Source: Pieris napi
Lineage: Eukaryota > Arthropoda > Insecta > Lepidoptera > Pieridae
Assembly: GCF_905475465.1 (NCBI RefSeq)
Contig: NC_062257.1
Coordinates: 6,386,001-6,450,000, forward strand
Length of the DNA stretch: 64,000 bases
Reading direction: 5' to 3'
Shown here: positions 20,380-32,363 of the stretch, piece after piece
How the letters are laid out: each line of letters starts with the position of its first letter
Numbering within the stretch: position 1 is the first letter of the stretch
Notes under the pieces: generated by a model
Told to the model about the DNA's origin: nothing
Database searches by the model: none
Seen by the model: the letters and a program-made list of their open reading frames with translations, nothing else
Position numbers and translations under genes: made by a program

Positions 20380-20580
20380 CCAGATGCCAGAGGGCTCGCG
20401 AGTGCGTTGCCGGTCTTTTAAGATTGGTACGCTCCTTTCTAAAAGAACCCTGAGTCGAATTGGTACGGAAATACTACAGCGGGCAGCGCCACATAGCGGT
20501 GATTCGCGGCAAAAACAAAGTTACTTCGTACCGGACGAATGGTCCGTTTCATGTCCCACTATTGGACCAGCCAAGTCTTC
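20380..20580 (+). repeat. Dispersed lepidopteran repeat, long fragment
   Basis: It contains agagggctcgcgagtgcgtt gccgg and cttttaagattggtacgctcc, then agtcgaattggtacggaaat. Related pieces lie at about 2450, 5535, 14745, 23830-23940, 25500-25650, 34945-35130, 36640-36740, 50445-50770, 54965-55070 and 61870-61980. It is probably a SINE or LINE 3' fragment; the exact class is unknown. Confidence 0.6.
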
Positions 20581-20610
20581 ATACTAGTCTTTCTAGAGAG
20601 TTGCTATCAA

Positions 20611-20885
20611 TCAGTGGCGCTACCACCTCTTTAGGTCTTGGCCTCAGATTTCTGAATCTGTATCATGATCATTTTTAAATCTAATAGGCAAGTAGGTGAT
20701 CAGCCTCCAGTGCCTGACACACGCCGTCGACTTTTTGGGTCTAAGACATGTCGGTTTCTTCACGATGTTTTCCTTCGTTCGAGCAACTGTTAAATGCGCA
20801 CATAGAAAGAAAGTCCATGCACAGCCGGGGATCGAACCTACGACCTCAGGGATGAGAGTCGCACGCTGAAGCCACTCGGCCAATT
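20611..20885 (-). mobile_element. SINE family A copy
   Basis: The minus strand holds the whole family layout: gccgagtggcttcagcgtgc, ggttcgatccccggctgtgc, gaaacagattcagaaatctg-like end and gtggtagcgccactg. It follows the dispersed repeat directly. Confidence 0.8.
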
Positions 20886-21142
20886 GATGTCCTTTAGTTA
20901 TAATATAACCAACTAAATTCACGCTAAACCTCTACGCACATAAATCCAATAATAAAACATGTATCACGCATGACAACAATGCGTTGGCAATTCTCCAGTT
21001 TACCACAAAGACATTGTCCTCCTAACTCATTAATACACCCCATTATGTTTGAACACAAAAAGCTTAACTGTACGAGGATGTATGTCCCGCGGTGTATGTG
21101 CATTTAACACGCTGGTACGGTGAAGGAACACATCGCACAACT

Positions 21143-21386
21143 GCCCTGCGATTCTGTAACTCACTTTTTGAACTCACACAGCGGTTTTCGCATCGGCGGT
21201 CGCTTTCAAATCAGTCGTGAAGCAGTCTTTTTGTGATTTGACATTCTGAAAATGTAGGAACTTGTAGTTTATTGTTTATCAGAGTGCCAGATCACAAAAT
21301 GACTGCTTCACGACTGATTTGAGAGCGACCGCCGATGCGAAAACCGCTGTGTGAGTTCGAAAAGTGAGTTACAGAATCGCAGGGCT
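21143..21386. mobile_element. MITE with long inverted repeats, GCCCTGCGATTCTG family
   Basis: The left arm gccctgcgattctgtaactc and the right end gagttacagaatcgcagggc are inverted; the match continues through cacagcggttttcgcatcgg to aaatcagtcgtgaagcag. About 100-bp arms surround a short loop. Further copies lie at 43115-43319, 58072-58305, 59347-59499 and a half at 17200-17262. Confidence 0.85.
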
Positions 21387-21620
21387 GGCATGTCTTAGTG
21401 CCGGCGTGTGACAGGCCTATAAAGAAAATGATTAGAAAGTGCTACAACTTTTTTTAATCACTTTATTGACAAAACTTTTATAGCAATATCAATACAAAAA
21501 TTAAAATCACAATTCACAAGTAAAACTGACTTAAACTACTGGCAATTTATTTTAAAAACACTAAGAATACAAGAAAGTATTTTATTTTTTATTCACACTT
21601 CGTTATATTTATACAAATAA

Positions 21621-21860
21621 TCTATACTATTATTATAAAGAGGAAAGGTTTGATTTTTTGTCTGTTTGAAATGAATAGGCTCCGAAACTACTGGACCGAT
21701 TTCAAAAATTGTTTCATCTTTGGCAAGCTACACTATTCCCGAGTGACATAGGCTATGTTTCATTTAAAAAAAAATAGGGATGCTTACTAAAACTTGAATA
21801 ATCTAACCCAAGGTGTAAAAAAATAAACAAAAAACTTCCTTCGATCGTGTGCGCAACGAA
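21621..21860 (+). mobile_element. Helitron-like 5' part
   Basis: It starts TCTATACTATTATTATAAAG then aggaaaggtttgattttttg and ccgaaactactggaccgatt, a typical 5' region of lepidopteran non-autonomous Helitrons. The 3' end cannot be located. Confidence 0.5.
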
Positions 21861-22050
21861 AACTATTAATGATAGATTACAATTTTTATGGACACATCAC
21901 TATCTATAAAAATTGTCGCGACAGCATGCAGTCTCTATCTTTTATAGTTACGTCACAATAAGCGTCCTTTTATTAATTTTGTTTTATTTAAATACCAGCG
22001 CTAGAAAAGGCCCTTTATTCGTACCTAGGTATTGATCCTTATCAAAATAA

Positions 22051-22200
22051 TTACCACCGTTTCACATAAGCTACAATTTAATGGCATTACCACCAAAAAA
22101 GCATGGTGGATTGGTGTTCTCCAGCCTTTTCTCTTGAATAGTTTACTACTATGTAATATAACAAAAATCTTAGCCACAGCAACGCTTGGCCAAGTCTATT
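22051..22200 (+). mobile_element. Helitron-like 3' fragment (same family as 27529 and 39870)
   Basis: It shares cataagctacaatttaatgg, tagtttactactatgtaata and caacgcttggccaagtct with the inverse of 39870-40240. The 5' half is absent and the CTAG has mutated. Confidence 0.6.
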
Positions 22201-23071
22201 AGTTATTAATAAAATAAAAAAAAACACACTTAAAACTAAAAAGCTATTCCACGGATTCGTGAATTGTGATGAATAACAAAAGAATAAGAAATACAAGAAT
22301 TAGAAAAGTTACGATTGATCAGGATCTTTTCCATTTGATTTTGTTGTTTATATGTTATAAGGAATCTTTAATATTTAGTGAATAGCTATTCTCAAATTAT
22401 TTTCAATACACCATAACACGTTCGAGGTACATATTTGAAAGTTAGAAACAAAACACAATCTGAACGTAGCTTTAGTCGTTATTTAAGAAAAAAGTGAAAA
22501 TAATGACTTTGTGACGTTTCTTCCATTTGACATAATAAAGATTTTAATAATTTCTACATAACACTTACAATTTTATAACTAAACTGTTTCACAAGAAGAA
22601 TACTTTCTGTTTCAGCATAGGACAGATTTAGAAGATGTTGAATATTGTTAGTGAATTTATAAAGTTTTGAATCGATAGTTGGTTTAAGAAACTGTAAAAC
22701 AGAAAAAGCGTTGGGCTAAAGTAACAAATTAACACGATTTCCTTTATATTGTATTAGAGTGATCTCCTGTAACGTTTATAAATAAATAAAATACACATAT
22801 TTATAAATAATCCAAAGACGTAGAATTACTCAGAACCATTTCGATTTTCTTCGAGTTTTCAACGCGATATTTCTTCTGGGACACGCTTAAATTATTATAC
22901 TTTTCTGTGAAAATTCATGACTCTTTAAATACAGGAAAATTTTGTCTTATTATATATATAAAGTTTATTTATTTATGCCAAATTTAAACACGACAAAGAT
23001 AAATTCTATTAAAGAAATTCGTAAATAAGAAAAAACCTTTTTGCTTTAAGTTTCCCTAAGTATGTCTTAGC
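22201..23071. other. AT-rich intergenic sequence
   Basis: Nothing coding or repetitive is recognised; the open frames are short and AT-biased. Confidence 0.4.
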
Positions 23072-23342
23072 CAGTGTTGGCATAGTGACTTCAGCGTGCG
23101 ACTTTCATCCCTGACGACGTAGGTTCGATCCCCGGCTGTGCACCAATGAACTTTCTATGTGCGTATTTAGCATCCGCTCGTACGAAGCTAAACATCGTTA
23201 GGTAGCCGGCTTAGATCCAAATAGACGACGGCGTGTGTCAGGCACAGTAGGCTAATCACCTACTTGCCTGTTAGATTGACCATGAAACAGATTCAGAAAT
23301 CTGAGACCCAGAACTAAAAAGGTTGTACAGCCACTGACATAT
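23072..23342 (+). mobile_element. SINE family A copy, plus strand
   Basis: It starts agtgttggcatagtgacttc agcgtgcg, with B-box-like ggttcgatccccggctgtgc, body cgacggcgtgtgtcaggcac, and end gattcagaaatctgagaccc ... gccactga. A short insertion-like segment (gtacgaagctaaacatcg) lies in the middle. Confidence 0.8.
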
Positions 23343-24095
23343 TTAAGATTGTCTTTATATCACAGGATACCACCCCTCTTCACAAATAGTTCGCACTCTG
23401 GTGAAGAGTCGAAGTATTAAGTTGCAAGCAGAGAATGGGAGCTATTAAGCGGTAATAATTATGTGAAATATTTATTATATATATAAATATTTTGTGGAGA
23501 GTTGGTCTAGAGAAGCGAAATTCTCAACTCTGACGTCGTGTGTTTAAACTCAGCAGCGCACAAATTGATTTTGCTTTCCCCAAACACTTAACTAAGGGTC
23601 CTCCCCTTTCGTGTCTCATCTGCCATGACTTAAAATGAGACTTACTAAGAGATCAAAGAAAGATATGCAAGATTAGTCCAATACCTGATAGTAACAACAC
23701 TGGTTTATAATTTTTTTTAAACTATTTAGTACGTATCGTTTATTGACGTACTGGAACCTGTGATACTCCGTAACTTCCAGAGTTAAAACTACCAGAAAAG
23801 AATAGAAAGAGAAAGAAAAGCAAACGGGCAGGAGGCTCATCTGATGGTAAGTGATACCTCCGACCAATGATACTCTCAATGCCAGAGGGCTCGCGAGTAT
23901 GTTGCCGACCTTTTAAGAATTGGTACGCTCTTTTCTTGAATTTCTTCTGCCCGTGCCCCTAAAAGCTTCAAACGTCTTGCAAAGACCATACTCCTTTAAC
24001 AAGAGGCTTTGACTGAAAAACCGCAGTTCCACAGTTTCAGGTCCAGAACTTTCAGTAAACCACAGTGTTCTATAATGTAAAATAAAAAAATTAAT

Positions 24096-24612
24096 CAGTG
24101 GCGCTACAACCTTTTAGGTCTGGGCCTCAGATTTCTGTATCTGTTTCATGGTCAATCTAACCGGTGTAACAGTGATCAGCCTCCTGTGACACGCCGTCGA
24201 CTTTTTGGATTTAAACCATGCTGGTTTCTTCTCGATGGTTTCCTTCACCGTACGAGCGACTGTTATTTAACTGAAAGGACATCGGTGCATACAGTGGCGT
24301 AACAATAGGGTGCCAGGGCTGGCTAAATGCCACGGGGCCCCGACCCACGAGGGCCTCTGCCCAAGAGATATTATGTTCTATGGATGAATGTGAAGTCTCC
24401 AGGCCTATGGCCATTCGTGGGACATATAAAATCATATAAAAAATCATAAATCTCGAAGTTTATTAAAATTAAACTGAGTAGGGACGATTTTTACTGATAG
24501 GGCCCCATTAAAAGAATTTGCCTTGGGCCCCATATGGTATAGTGACGCCACTAGGTGCATAGTCGGATCAATCCTACTATGGTTATAAGAGTCACGCTGT
24601 AGTCACTGGGCT
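24096..24612 (-). mobile_element. SINE family A copy split by a hAT MITE
   Basis: The minus-strand SINE body is recognisable at 24096-24291 and resumes at 24554 (ggtgcatagtcggatcaatc) to about 24612. The 262 bp in between are a hAT-type element with its own 8-bp target duplication, so the SINE is older. Confidence 0.75.
24292..24553 (+). mobile_element. hAT-type MITE, 262 bp
   Basis: The left end cagtggcgtaacaataggg and the right end tatagtgacgccacta are inverted. The exact duplication ggtgcata flanks it (24284-24291, 24554-24561). Interior blocks (gagatattatgttctatg, tttattaaaattaaactgag, tttttactgatagggcccc) match 8508-9179. Confidence 0.85.
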
Positions 24613-24790
24613 TCTAATAGGGAAATAGGTGATAAGCCTCCTCACACACGCCCTCGACTTTTTGGATCTAAGATGTTTACCTGCACCGTTCGAGCGAATG
24701 TTAAATGCGCACATAGACAGTCCATTGGTGTAGCCGGGGATTGAACCTACGAACTCAGGGATGAGAGTGAGCCACTAGGCCAACACTATA
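24613..24790 (-). mobile_element. Truncated SINE family A copy
   Basis: It contains the minus-strand body acacgccctcgactttttgg, gttcgagcgaatgttaaatg and the tRNA-like head gccggggattgaacctacg ... gccactaggccaacact. It is truncated at its 3' end against the preceding SINE. Confidence 0.7.
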
Positions 24791-27528
24791 ATGTAAATCA
24801 AATTCAAGTCTGAAACAGACGACACAACGTTTCAGTAACGACTAACGTTGCAATAACTCAGTTGATGGTCGCGCGTCGTTCCTTGCACACGTCCGCGAGT
24901 GATATTCTTGTGATTTGTGTTTGTGTTTTTTGAGGATGTTATATTAATGTAAGTAATTATATAATTAAATAATATATAACATAGGTGACCCCAGAGCTGA
25001 ATTCCTCAACCCATATGTATCGCAATACAGCGAGGAAATGCTGTCATTAAAGGTACAGGGACCAAACTTTTTAAATTTGTTTTAATTTTCTTTTTATAAT
25101 TTTTTAATTATTTTTATTATTGCTATGTTACGAAAATTTTAAATATTGTTTGATTGTTATGTTTAGGTTTTATTAAATAATAACATAGGTGACGTGAGTT
25201 GAATTAAATTGTCTTAAACTCAAAAGTTTTCAAATTTCATTTTACCATTAGAATACTAAATTATTCATTTCATATATATTTATTTATTGACGTTCATAAG
25301 TGTACATTTTGTTACGTATAATAATAAATGTTTTTTGAATTTTGAATTTTATCATAGGAAATATTCTATCAATATTATTTTTTTTTTAAATACAGCTACC
25401 ATAGTGAATTTATGAACTGTCTTGCTGTTGACTTCCGTGCCTGAGTTTCCGAGTATTTCAATTTAAAACAATAATTGTTTTAACAAGCCAAAAAACCATC
25501 CGTATCACCTCGACGTCAGTCGTTCCACAACTGAGCGTTTTTTAAGGCAGTTTTCCGCGCACCACCACTATTCCGAATTCGACTTAGGGTCCTTCAAGAG
25601 TGTACCAATTCTTTAAAGGCCGACAACGCGCTTTTGAGCCGTGTGGCTTTCACCCTGTTAATTAAAAAAATAAGCATAACACTGTTGCCACTTAATCATA
25701 TAAAAAAAGCGCCGTCTTAAACTAGGCTGGGCACACAAGAATTAGGGGCCCTTTTTGAAAGTAAAAAAAGCTTATAATAATTTATTTTTACTAAGTATGA
25801 CCATTTATCATCAAATACAGTATGATATTAGAATGCTGCTGGTTTTTTGGTTACGATTACAATAACGGTTTCTTTCGAGATTTCTGTATAGTCTTCTATT
25901 ATATCCTTATTAATTAGTACAGTAGGAATAGACGCAGTTATCGATAAAATGGCGTAGTATATGCCTCGTAAAGATCCTTGATAAGATAACTGATTTGTGA
26001 AAAAAGTGTAATGTGCCCGACAAAAATGTTTTAAGAATAAATGTGGGAGAGAAATTGTCGGTCCTTCGGGGCCCCCTGAGAATGGGGGCCCTGGGCACGG
26101 GCCCCGTGTGCCCTTATGGTGAAGGTGGTATTGCATATAGACGCTGAAATATGTTGGGACGTCATAATATGTTGATTTATTTAACAAAATAGATCAAGGA
26201 CGTTCTAAACCTTGTTAACAGGAAGTTTAAACTAAACAAAAGTTTTTATAGGTGTGCGAAATCTACAGTATTAAATCATTTCATTAACTCATAATATTCA
26301 ACGTTAAACTGCGTCATCTATATGAACGTGCAAAACTAAGCTTTTACAAATTTTGGGAATAATAATAACAATAATTATTAAGCCTTTATAATACACCCAC
26401 CCGATAGATTACAATCTACCGAATAATAATACGTTAAATTGTAAGCAGTACGTTGAGTTTACAATCTTTCGACAGTTCACAATCTCCCGAGATAGATTAC
26501 AATCTAACGGTGTTTACAATTTTACGGTGACATATACACTTAAAATTTTAATATTTATTATAAATACATTTTTTTTCAAGGATCTCTTATAGACTATAGG
26601 CCTTCTAAAATTGACTCTATCTCTCTCTATCTTGAGCATTTCCTCCCAATCTTCTCCACCAACTGCCTTAAGCTGGAACCGTTTAAGTCTGGGTTTTAGA
26701 TCTCTGTATGTTTCGTGTTTTGTTTCTTCTGTTCCTGACATACGCCGTCAACATTTTGGATCTGAAGGGATGCTAGTTTCCTCACGATGCTTTCATTTAT
26801 TTAGCTTTAAATGCGCACATAGATACATTGGTGGACAGAGTAGCAAACCTCGGGAATGAGAGTCACATGATGAAGCCACTGCTCGACTAACGCAAATAAT
26901 AACTACGCATTTAAAATATGGTTTAGTCACGTTAATGCACACTTATCAGTATAGATGAGGGAGTGATGTTGGTCTATACTTATAAATTATAATATATAAT
27001 AATAATTAATAAAGCAAGTTTATTTTCAATATATACAGTTTAGATTTGTTATATTTTTTTAAATCGATATCCTAACTTCCTTCTGCACCATACATCGGGA
27101 TAACATTTAGAATTGTGATATATTTGTGAAACTGGTCAAATATCGAAGGATTTTATTATGAAATTCGATTCGATGACTACATTTCCTGACAGCCGAACTA
27201 ATAATTTACTCATTACATTGGACTCATAATTCTTCCTCTCAAAGTAATTTAATTCAATTCATTACCAGATTGAGTAGAGACAGAATTGCACGCCATTGTG
27301 ACTGCAAAATAATTTAGTACACACAAAAAATATGGGAACAAATGAATGATTATAATTGTAAAAAAACATAGTAATCTATTATTCATTCTGACAGCTATTT
27401 TATCAAATGGTTAATTTGATTCTCAACATTTAAAAAATATGATTATCTTCAACCGTATACATATATTACTAGACTAATCACTGACTGTATATGTGACTGA
27501 AGTCTCTTTATTTATTTACTAGCAGACC
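24791..27528. other. Intergenic region with scattered repeat fragments
   Basis: It includes gtatcgcaatacagcgaggaaatgc (25018; also 33713 and inverted near 59800), a dispersed-repeat piece at 25500-25650, a SINE-A fragment (minus) at 26735-26885 and a cluster of agattacaatct palindromes at 26400-26515. The open frame at 25828-26187 (-) has no recognisable domain. No exon is supported. Confidence 0.45.
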
Positions 27529-27894
27529 GGCCAAGCGTTTCTGTGGCTAAGGTTTTTGTTATATTACATAGTAGTAAACTATTCAAGGGAAACGGTAGAA
27601 CACCAGTCATGGGGACCATGCTATTTTGGTGGTTATGCCATTAAATTGTAGCTTATGTGAAACGTTGGTACTTTCAACACAGCGCCATCTGTTAGAATTG
27701 CGACTATCAAATATGTAATAAACAAATATTTTGCAATAATATAATATTGCAGGTATAAACTGAGATGTAAGCTATCCTATCTTTTAAGTTGGATCAAACT
27801 ACACACGGTGTGCAAATTTGATTGATATCGGTTCGGTAGTTTAGGAGTCCATAGCGGACAAACAACGTGACACGTAATTTATATATATTAAAGA
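27529..27894 (-). mobile_element. Non-autonomous Helitron, family 2
   Basis: The inverse starts TC (tctttaatatatataaatta cgtgtcacg) and ends gcttggccggtctgCTAG then T. It is colinear with 39870-40240 through gatatcggttcggtagttt and tactttcaacacagcg. Confidence 0.8.
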
Positions 27895-29277
27895 TATATA
27901 GTAGTCTTACAATGCAAAGGTTACTAGATACGTTTCCATCGCCCGAAATAGAAACGGAACTAGGAAGTGACGCAATACTGTTATACAAATCGTAGTTGCC
28001 CAATAATAATATTGATAATAAAACGTTTATTTGCGAGGAAAGTACATTTAGATTATTAAAAAAAACCGTACTAATAATAGTCATTAGGTAATTATCATAA
28101 TGTCATAACAGTTAAGTTATTTATAGTTGTTGTCAAAACTTATGGTCTACATACTGTCTCATTAAATACAAGGCTTTTAAATTTTTTATTACCTTCCCTT
28201 GAAAGCAACTGGTGGTTTTTTGCAATAATTTGATTTTAAACCTTTTTAGAAGAAGTAGATTAGTAAAAAATATTTGTATTATGTAAAATAGAAACAAAAT
28301 TGACCACAATTTTATCGCATTAAAGTAACATGACAATTAGTTGTTTAACGCACAGACGTGGTGATAAAAATAGAATTTATAGAAGCTACTCTAACGCCAT
28401 CTAGCGACAACTTATTGTAACCAAGCGAATAGCGCATATGAAGATTATTTACGTTTTCTAGAAGTCATGAGCCAGAGATATTTGGAATTAGATTCAAATG
28501 AATGTTTAGTTTAAGTATATATATATATATACGTATATATACGTGTATACCACAGACAATAAAAAAACCGATCACACAAAAAAAAAGATTAGATTTTTTT
28601 TAATGTAAGAACAATTAAAATAATGACTTTTTAAATTTTCGTATGTGTGTTCAAGACGGATGTTTGCCAGTGGATCCTATATTGGTATTGTATTCAATTA
28701 TAGTATTAATAGATATTAATACTTTGAATTATCTTAGTACCTAACTCAAATAAGTATCTAATATATAAAGTATTTAAATATATATTTAATTTTAATAAAC
28801 ATAAAACTATATAAAAACGAATGGAACAAAGATCTATATAAGGAATTAATATTTGTAACCGTACTTTGTGTTCATACATGAATTTATCTAATCTAATCTC
28901 GAATTATAAGAACAATAAAGCCTTTTAATTTCCCATCTTTACAATTGTCGAATATACTAACAACTTTTTTATATATTTTTGTTGTTACATAATTACAAAA
29001 ATGATTGTTTAAAAAATTCTGTTTTTTTTTCATTTCCATTGGAAAATAATTTGGGGCCTCCACACTTATGTTGCCCCGAGGCCTCCAGACCTCTCAGGCC
29101 CTGAATAGTTATGTAAATCCAAAAATGCAAGCAAAGTCCTCGTTATCTCAAGCAAAATTTAAAAGTACGTAACTGCATAACGTAAAATTTAAGGGTAATG
29201 TAAAATAACTATAATAAATAATAAGTGCTGACTTCCTTCCATTAATCGGGACCCATTCACGGGTTCCTCCTCCAGCT
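27895..29277. other. AT-rich intergenic sequence
   Basis: No exon is recognised. It includes a (TA)n stretch near 28518-28545. Confidence 0.4.
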
Positions 29278-29341
29278 TGAAAATTATAAAATTGTTAGTG
29301 CATTTACTAGGGAATGTGCAATTAGAGGTGGGTCATTAATA

Positions 29342-31219
29342 ATGTTACAAAACAATATCAAATATAAAGAAAGATTAGACATAATAAAACATTCCATTGA
29401 ACAAACGATAGAAATTTCTTGTGTGGAATTTGAACAATTTATAATTGTGTGTGTATACAGACCCCCTTCTGGAAGCTATGATCTGTTTGAGTCTTCTATG
29501 GAAAATGTTCTTAATATTATAAGTAAAAATAACAAAAAGATGGTTGTCTGTGGGGATTACAATTTAAATATTTTAGTTTCTAGTACATATACAAGTAGAT
29601 TTACTAATTTATTTGGGTCGTTCAATCTACAATATTCTTTCTTTGAACCAACTAGGATTACCCCCCTATCAGCTACCTGCTTGGATAACATTTTTTCTGA
29701 TTGCGTTTTATATGAAAAATGTATTGTTAACTGGGTGGATTCAGATCATAGTGGACAAAAAATCATTGTTGAGCGCCATAGGGTTAAACAAGACATAAAA
29801 ATTACTTTTAGGCCAATAACGGACAAACGCTTAAAGGTTTTTGAAAATAATATTAAGAATAAACTTAGGTTTCTTAAAAATTCAAATGATGCTAATGAGC
29901 AATACGAATATTTATGTCAACAAATAAGCATAGAATTTGCTAGCATATTTAAACAAAAAACTGTTTCTTTAAACTCTAAAATGAAATTCTGTGACTGGGC
30001 CACACCAGGTATTTACGTTAGTAGAAGAAAATTGTATGATCTATATTATGAAAAGTCTATTTCTACTGAGCAGTCGCTTATAAACTATGTCAGAAATTAT
30101 TCAAAAATATTTAAAAAAGTTTGTAATATAGCAAAGGCAAATTATTTGAGTAATAAAATAAAAGAATCGGACAATAAAAGTAAGACCACTTGGAACATTA
30201 TTAATCAAGAAACTGGTAAAACTTCATTTAAAGATAGCTCTTTTGAAATTAATATTAATGGCAAAATTATAAAAAAAGATGCAGCGGTCGCAAATGCTAT
30301 GGAGTCCTTTTTCTCTGAAATCCCTGCAAGAATCACTAGTAAACTGAATTCATCTACGCAATTCGCGCTTTCACTTTTAACGTCTAGCACAAATAAAAAT
30401 AGTAGTGCATTCGATTTTCATAAAATTAACACGGATTCTATTGTAAAGGCATTTAGATCGTTGAATAAGAAGAAAACAGAAGATCTATGGGGAATATCAG
30501 TAGCTGTAATAGCACCAATAATTGGAAATATTTCTCCTTATCTAACGATTATTTTTAATAGATGTATCGATGATGGGGTTTTTCCCAATCTCATGAAATA
30601 TAGTAAAATTATTCCTTTATTTAAGTCTGGAGACAAATCGGACCCCACGAATTTCCGCCCTATATCAATTTTACCAACTCTAAGTAAAATATTTGAAAAA
30701 ATTATTCATAATCAATTGCTTTCACATTTTAGATTAAATAAACTATTTCATGATAGACAATTCGGTTTTACTAAGGGTAGATGTAGTACGGATGCGGGTG
30801 TGGAGCTCATGAAGCAAATATTCGATGCCTGGGAAAATAAACAGGATGCTTTAGCTGTCTTCTGTGACCTGTCCAAGGCTTTTGACTGTGTAGAGCATAA
30901 AACATTATTGGGAAAATTACAGTATTATGGCGTCTCAGCAAACTCAATAAAAATAATAAATTCATACTTGAGTGACCGATTACAAAAAGTGGTTATAAAT
31001 AAAGCAGAGTCTTTAGGAGCTCCTATTCTCATGGGTGTGCCTCAGGGGTCGATATTGGGGCCGTTGCTCTTTCTTATCTACATAAATGACCTGCCATTTT
31101 ATATAAATAACTTATGTGAAACGGTATTATTTGCAGATGATACATCTCTTATTTTTAAAATCAGTAGGAACGCAATAAATTTTGACGAGGTAAATGATGC
31201 CCTTTCCCAGACTTCATAA
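29342..31219 (+). CDS. LINE ORF2: endonuclease-reverse transcriptase, 625 residues
   Basis: This is a non-LTR retrotransposon polyprotein of Jockey/CR1-like type that nicks target DNA and copies the element RNA in place. Endonuclease motifs are YRPPSG (about residues 39-44), GDYNLNIL (65-72), FEPTRITPLSATCLDNIFSD (about 96-115) and DSDHSG (about 133-138). Reverse transcriptase motifs are IIPLFKSGDKSDPTNFRPIS, QFGFTKGRCSTDAG, AVFCDLSKAFDCVEHKTLL, GVPQGSILGPLLFLIYINDL and the active-site FADDTSLIF near residue 600. The frame ends soon after FADD at DALSQTS. The thumb region is missing and the C-terminal tail resumes in another frame at 31194-31400, so the copy cannot be fully active. The true start lies upstream of the truncation. 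Confidence 0.9.
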   Translation: MLQNNIKYKERLDIIKHSIEQTIEISCVEFEQFIIVCVYRPPSGSYDLFESSMENVLNIISKNNKKMVVCGDYNLNILVSSTYTSRFTNLFGSFNLQYSFFEPTRITPLSATCLDNIFSDCVLYEKCIVNWVDSDHSGQKIIVERHRVKQDIKITFRPITDKRLKVFENNIKNKLRFLKNSNDANEQYEYLCQQISIEFASIFKQKTVSLNSKMKFCDWATPGIYVSRRKLYDLYYEKSISTEQSLINYVRNYSKIFKKVCNIAKANYLSNKIKESDNKSKTTWNIINQETGKTSFKDSSFEININGKIIKKDAAVANAMESFFSEIPARITSKLNSSTQFALSLLTSSTNKNSSAFDFHKINTDSIVKAFRSLNKKKTEDLWGISVAVIAPIIGNISPYLTIIFNRCIDDGVFPNLMKYSKIIPLFKSGDKSDPTNFRPISILPTLSKIFEKIIHNQLLSHFRLNKLFHDRQFGFTKGRCSTDAGVELMKQIFDAWENKQDALAVFCDLSKAFDCVEHKTLLGKLQYYGVSANSIKIINSYLSDRLQKVVINKAESLGAPILMGVPQGSILGPLLFLIYINDLPFYINNLCETVLFADDTSLIFKISRNAINFDEVNDALSQTS

Positions 31220-31400
31220 CACTGCTCACTCATTTATGGGGAAATGTATACAGATATTTAACAAGATTTCGGACCGTGTAACCAAACTTCCGATACATGA
31301 GTTTAAGCTTTGCATCAAGAAAACCCTAACAAAGGGAGGATATTACACTGTTCGGGAATTTATAGACGATGACAATGTGTGGGCACTAGTGCCGCTGTAA
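31220..31400 (+). pseudogene. Detached C-terminal tail of the LINE ORF2
   Basis: In a different frame it reads MGKCIQIFNKISDRVTKLPI, HEFKLCIKKTLTKGGYYTV and REFIDDDNVWALVPL then TAA, the usual end of such LINE proteins. It shows that the loss was internal, not a 3' truncation. Confidence 0.75.
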
Positions 31401-31475
31401 GATGGGGAGTTGACATGCATAAGAGTACAAATTGTACCTAAATGATTAAATGACTTATTATTATTATTATTAGCT

Positions 31476-32063
31476 TTTTCACAAATATCCATTTTCTTTC
31501 TCCATTCGCTTCCTGCTAAGTGCTAAGTTCTATCCACCTCTCTCCTTCTTCCCCTCGGTCAAAGAAACTACTTAACTTAACGAATAACACAAATGTATAA
31601 TTTCCTTTTGTCTTTTGTTGTCTGGTAGCCTGTTATATATTTTTTATTGGGATGGCAATGTGTAAAGAAAAACCTGGAGGATTTGACATATTATCAATAT
31701 GATTCATAAAACAAAATGTGACATCACGCCTAAACAATCAGTTTATCGGCGTTAAATAATCTTCGAAACTAGGACATCTTTTGATGTCAGAACATGTTCT
31801 GTTTGATCTCGATGGGAAGATTTATTACGTCTGTATTGTGGATGTTTTGTGCGTATTTTTGAGTGCCAGATGTATGAGTGACGTCACATTTGATTCAGGG
31901 AATAATGAACTCGGAAATGTTGTAGCGCCATCTAGATTTTGCAACCAATGCCCGCCTTATGTTTCAGTAGTACAGAAGTAGTACATATATTTATTTTAAT
32001 TGTATTATATATAAAAATGAGGGCTTTATCGCTTTCGAGTGATCTCTTCCTGGCTACTGTGAG
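31476..32063. other. Repeat-derived intergenic sequence
   Basis: At 31480-31565 ttctttctccattcgcttcc and cctctctccttcttcccctc resemble the inverse of LINE 3' ends seen near 2150-2260. At 32020-32055 ggctttatcgctttcgagtg atctcttcctgg matches the inverse of the repeat at about 9905-9945. Nothing coding is seen. Confidence 0.4.
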
Positions 32064-32360
32064 AAAAAAAAAGTGCGTGCGTACAAAGTACACATGCCAA
32101 ATTCAAATTCAAAATTCAAAAATCATTTATTCACGTAGGTAACACAATGTACACTTGTGATTCGTCATTAAAGAAATACATATTAATGCTTCTAATTTTA
32201 CATTTACTGCCAGTTCTTAAATCAAGGGCGTAGAACGGAAGAGAAGAACTGGCAATAAACTCTCCGCCACTCTTTTTAATCGCCATGTTTTTTTTTACAC
32301 AACGTTTGTAAGGAGCTGCAACCATTACACCATGTTCCACATGACTTCTTAAGTAATAAA
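32064..32360 (-). repeat. MITE end fragment followed by LINE-tail repeat
   Basis: 32066-32096 is the palindromic-end MITE terminus (aaaaaaaaagtgcgtgcgtac aaagtacacatg). From 32097 the LINE-tail repeat runs on the minus strand: its 3' end is the (attcaaa)n tract at the left, then gtaggtaacacaatgtacac, gccagttcttaaatcaaggg and gtttgtaaggagctgcaacc. Confidence 0.65.
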
Positions 32361-32363
32361 TTA

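Larger units (their letters stand above)
29278..31475 (+). mobile_element. LINE, 5'-truncated and internally deleted
   Basis: The element enters inside the endonuclease: the frame is open upstream of the first ATG, reading ENYKIVSAFTRECAIRGG before 29342. It keeps most of the endonuclease and reverse transcriptase, loses the segment between the polymerase core and the C-terminus, and ends after 31400 in a (TTA)n tail at about 31455-31475, a typical non-LTR end. Confidence 0.85.

Noticed and set aside
24880..24960. Possible non-coding first exon (gaggatgttatattaat before gtaagtaatt)
   Set aside because: A donor alone, with no open frame and no partner exon, is not enough.
25828..26187. 119-codon minus-strand open frame
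   Set aside because: No motif, splice context or composition typical of coding sequence; contains a gggggcc-rich repeat-like centre.
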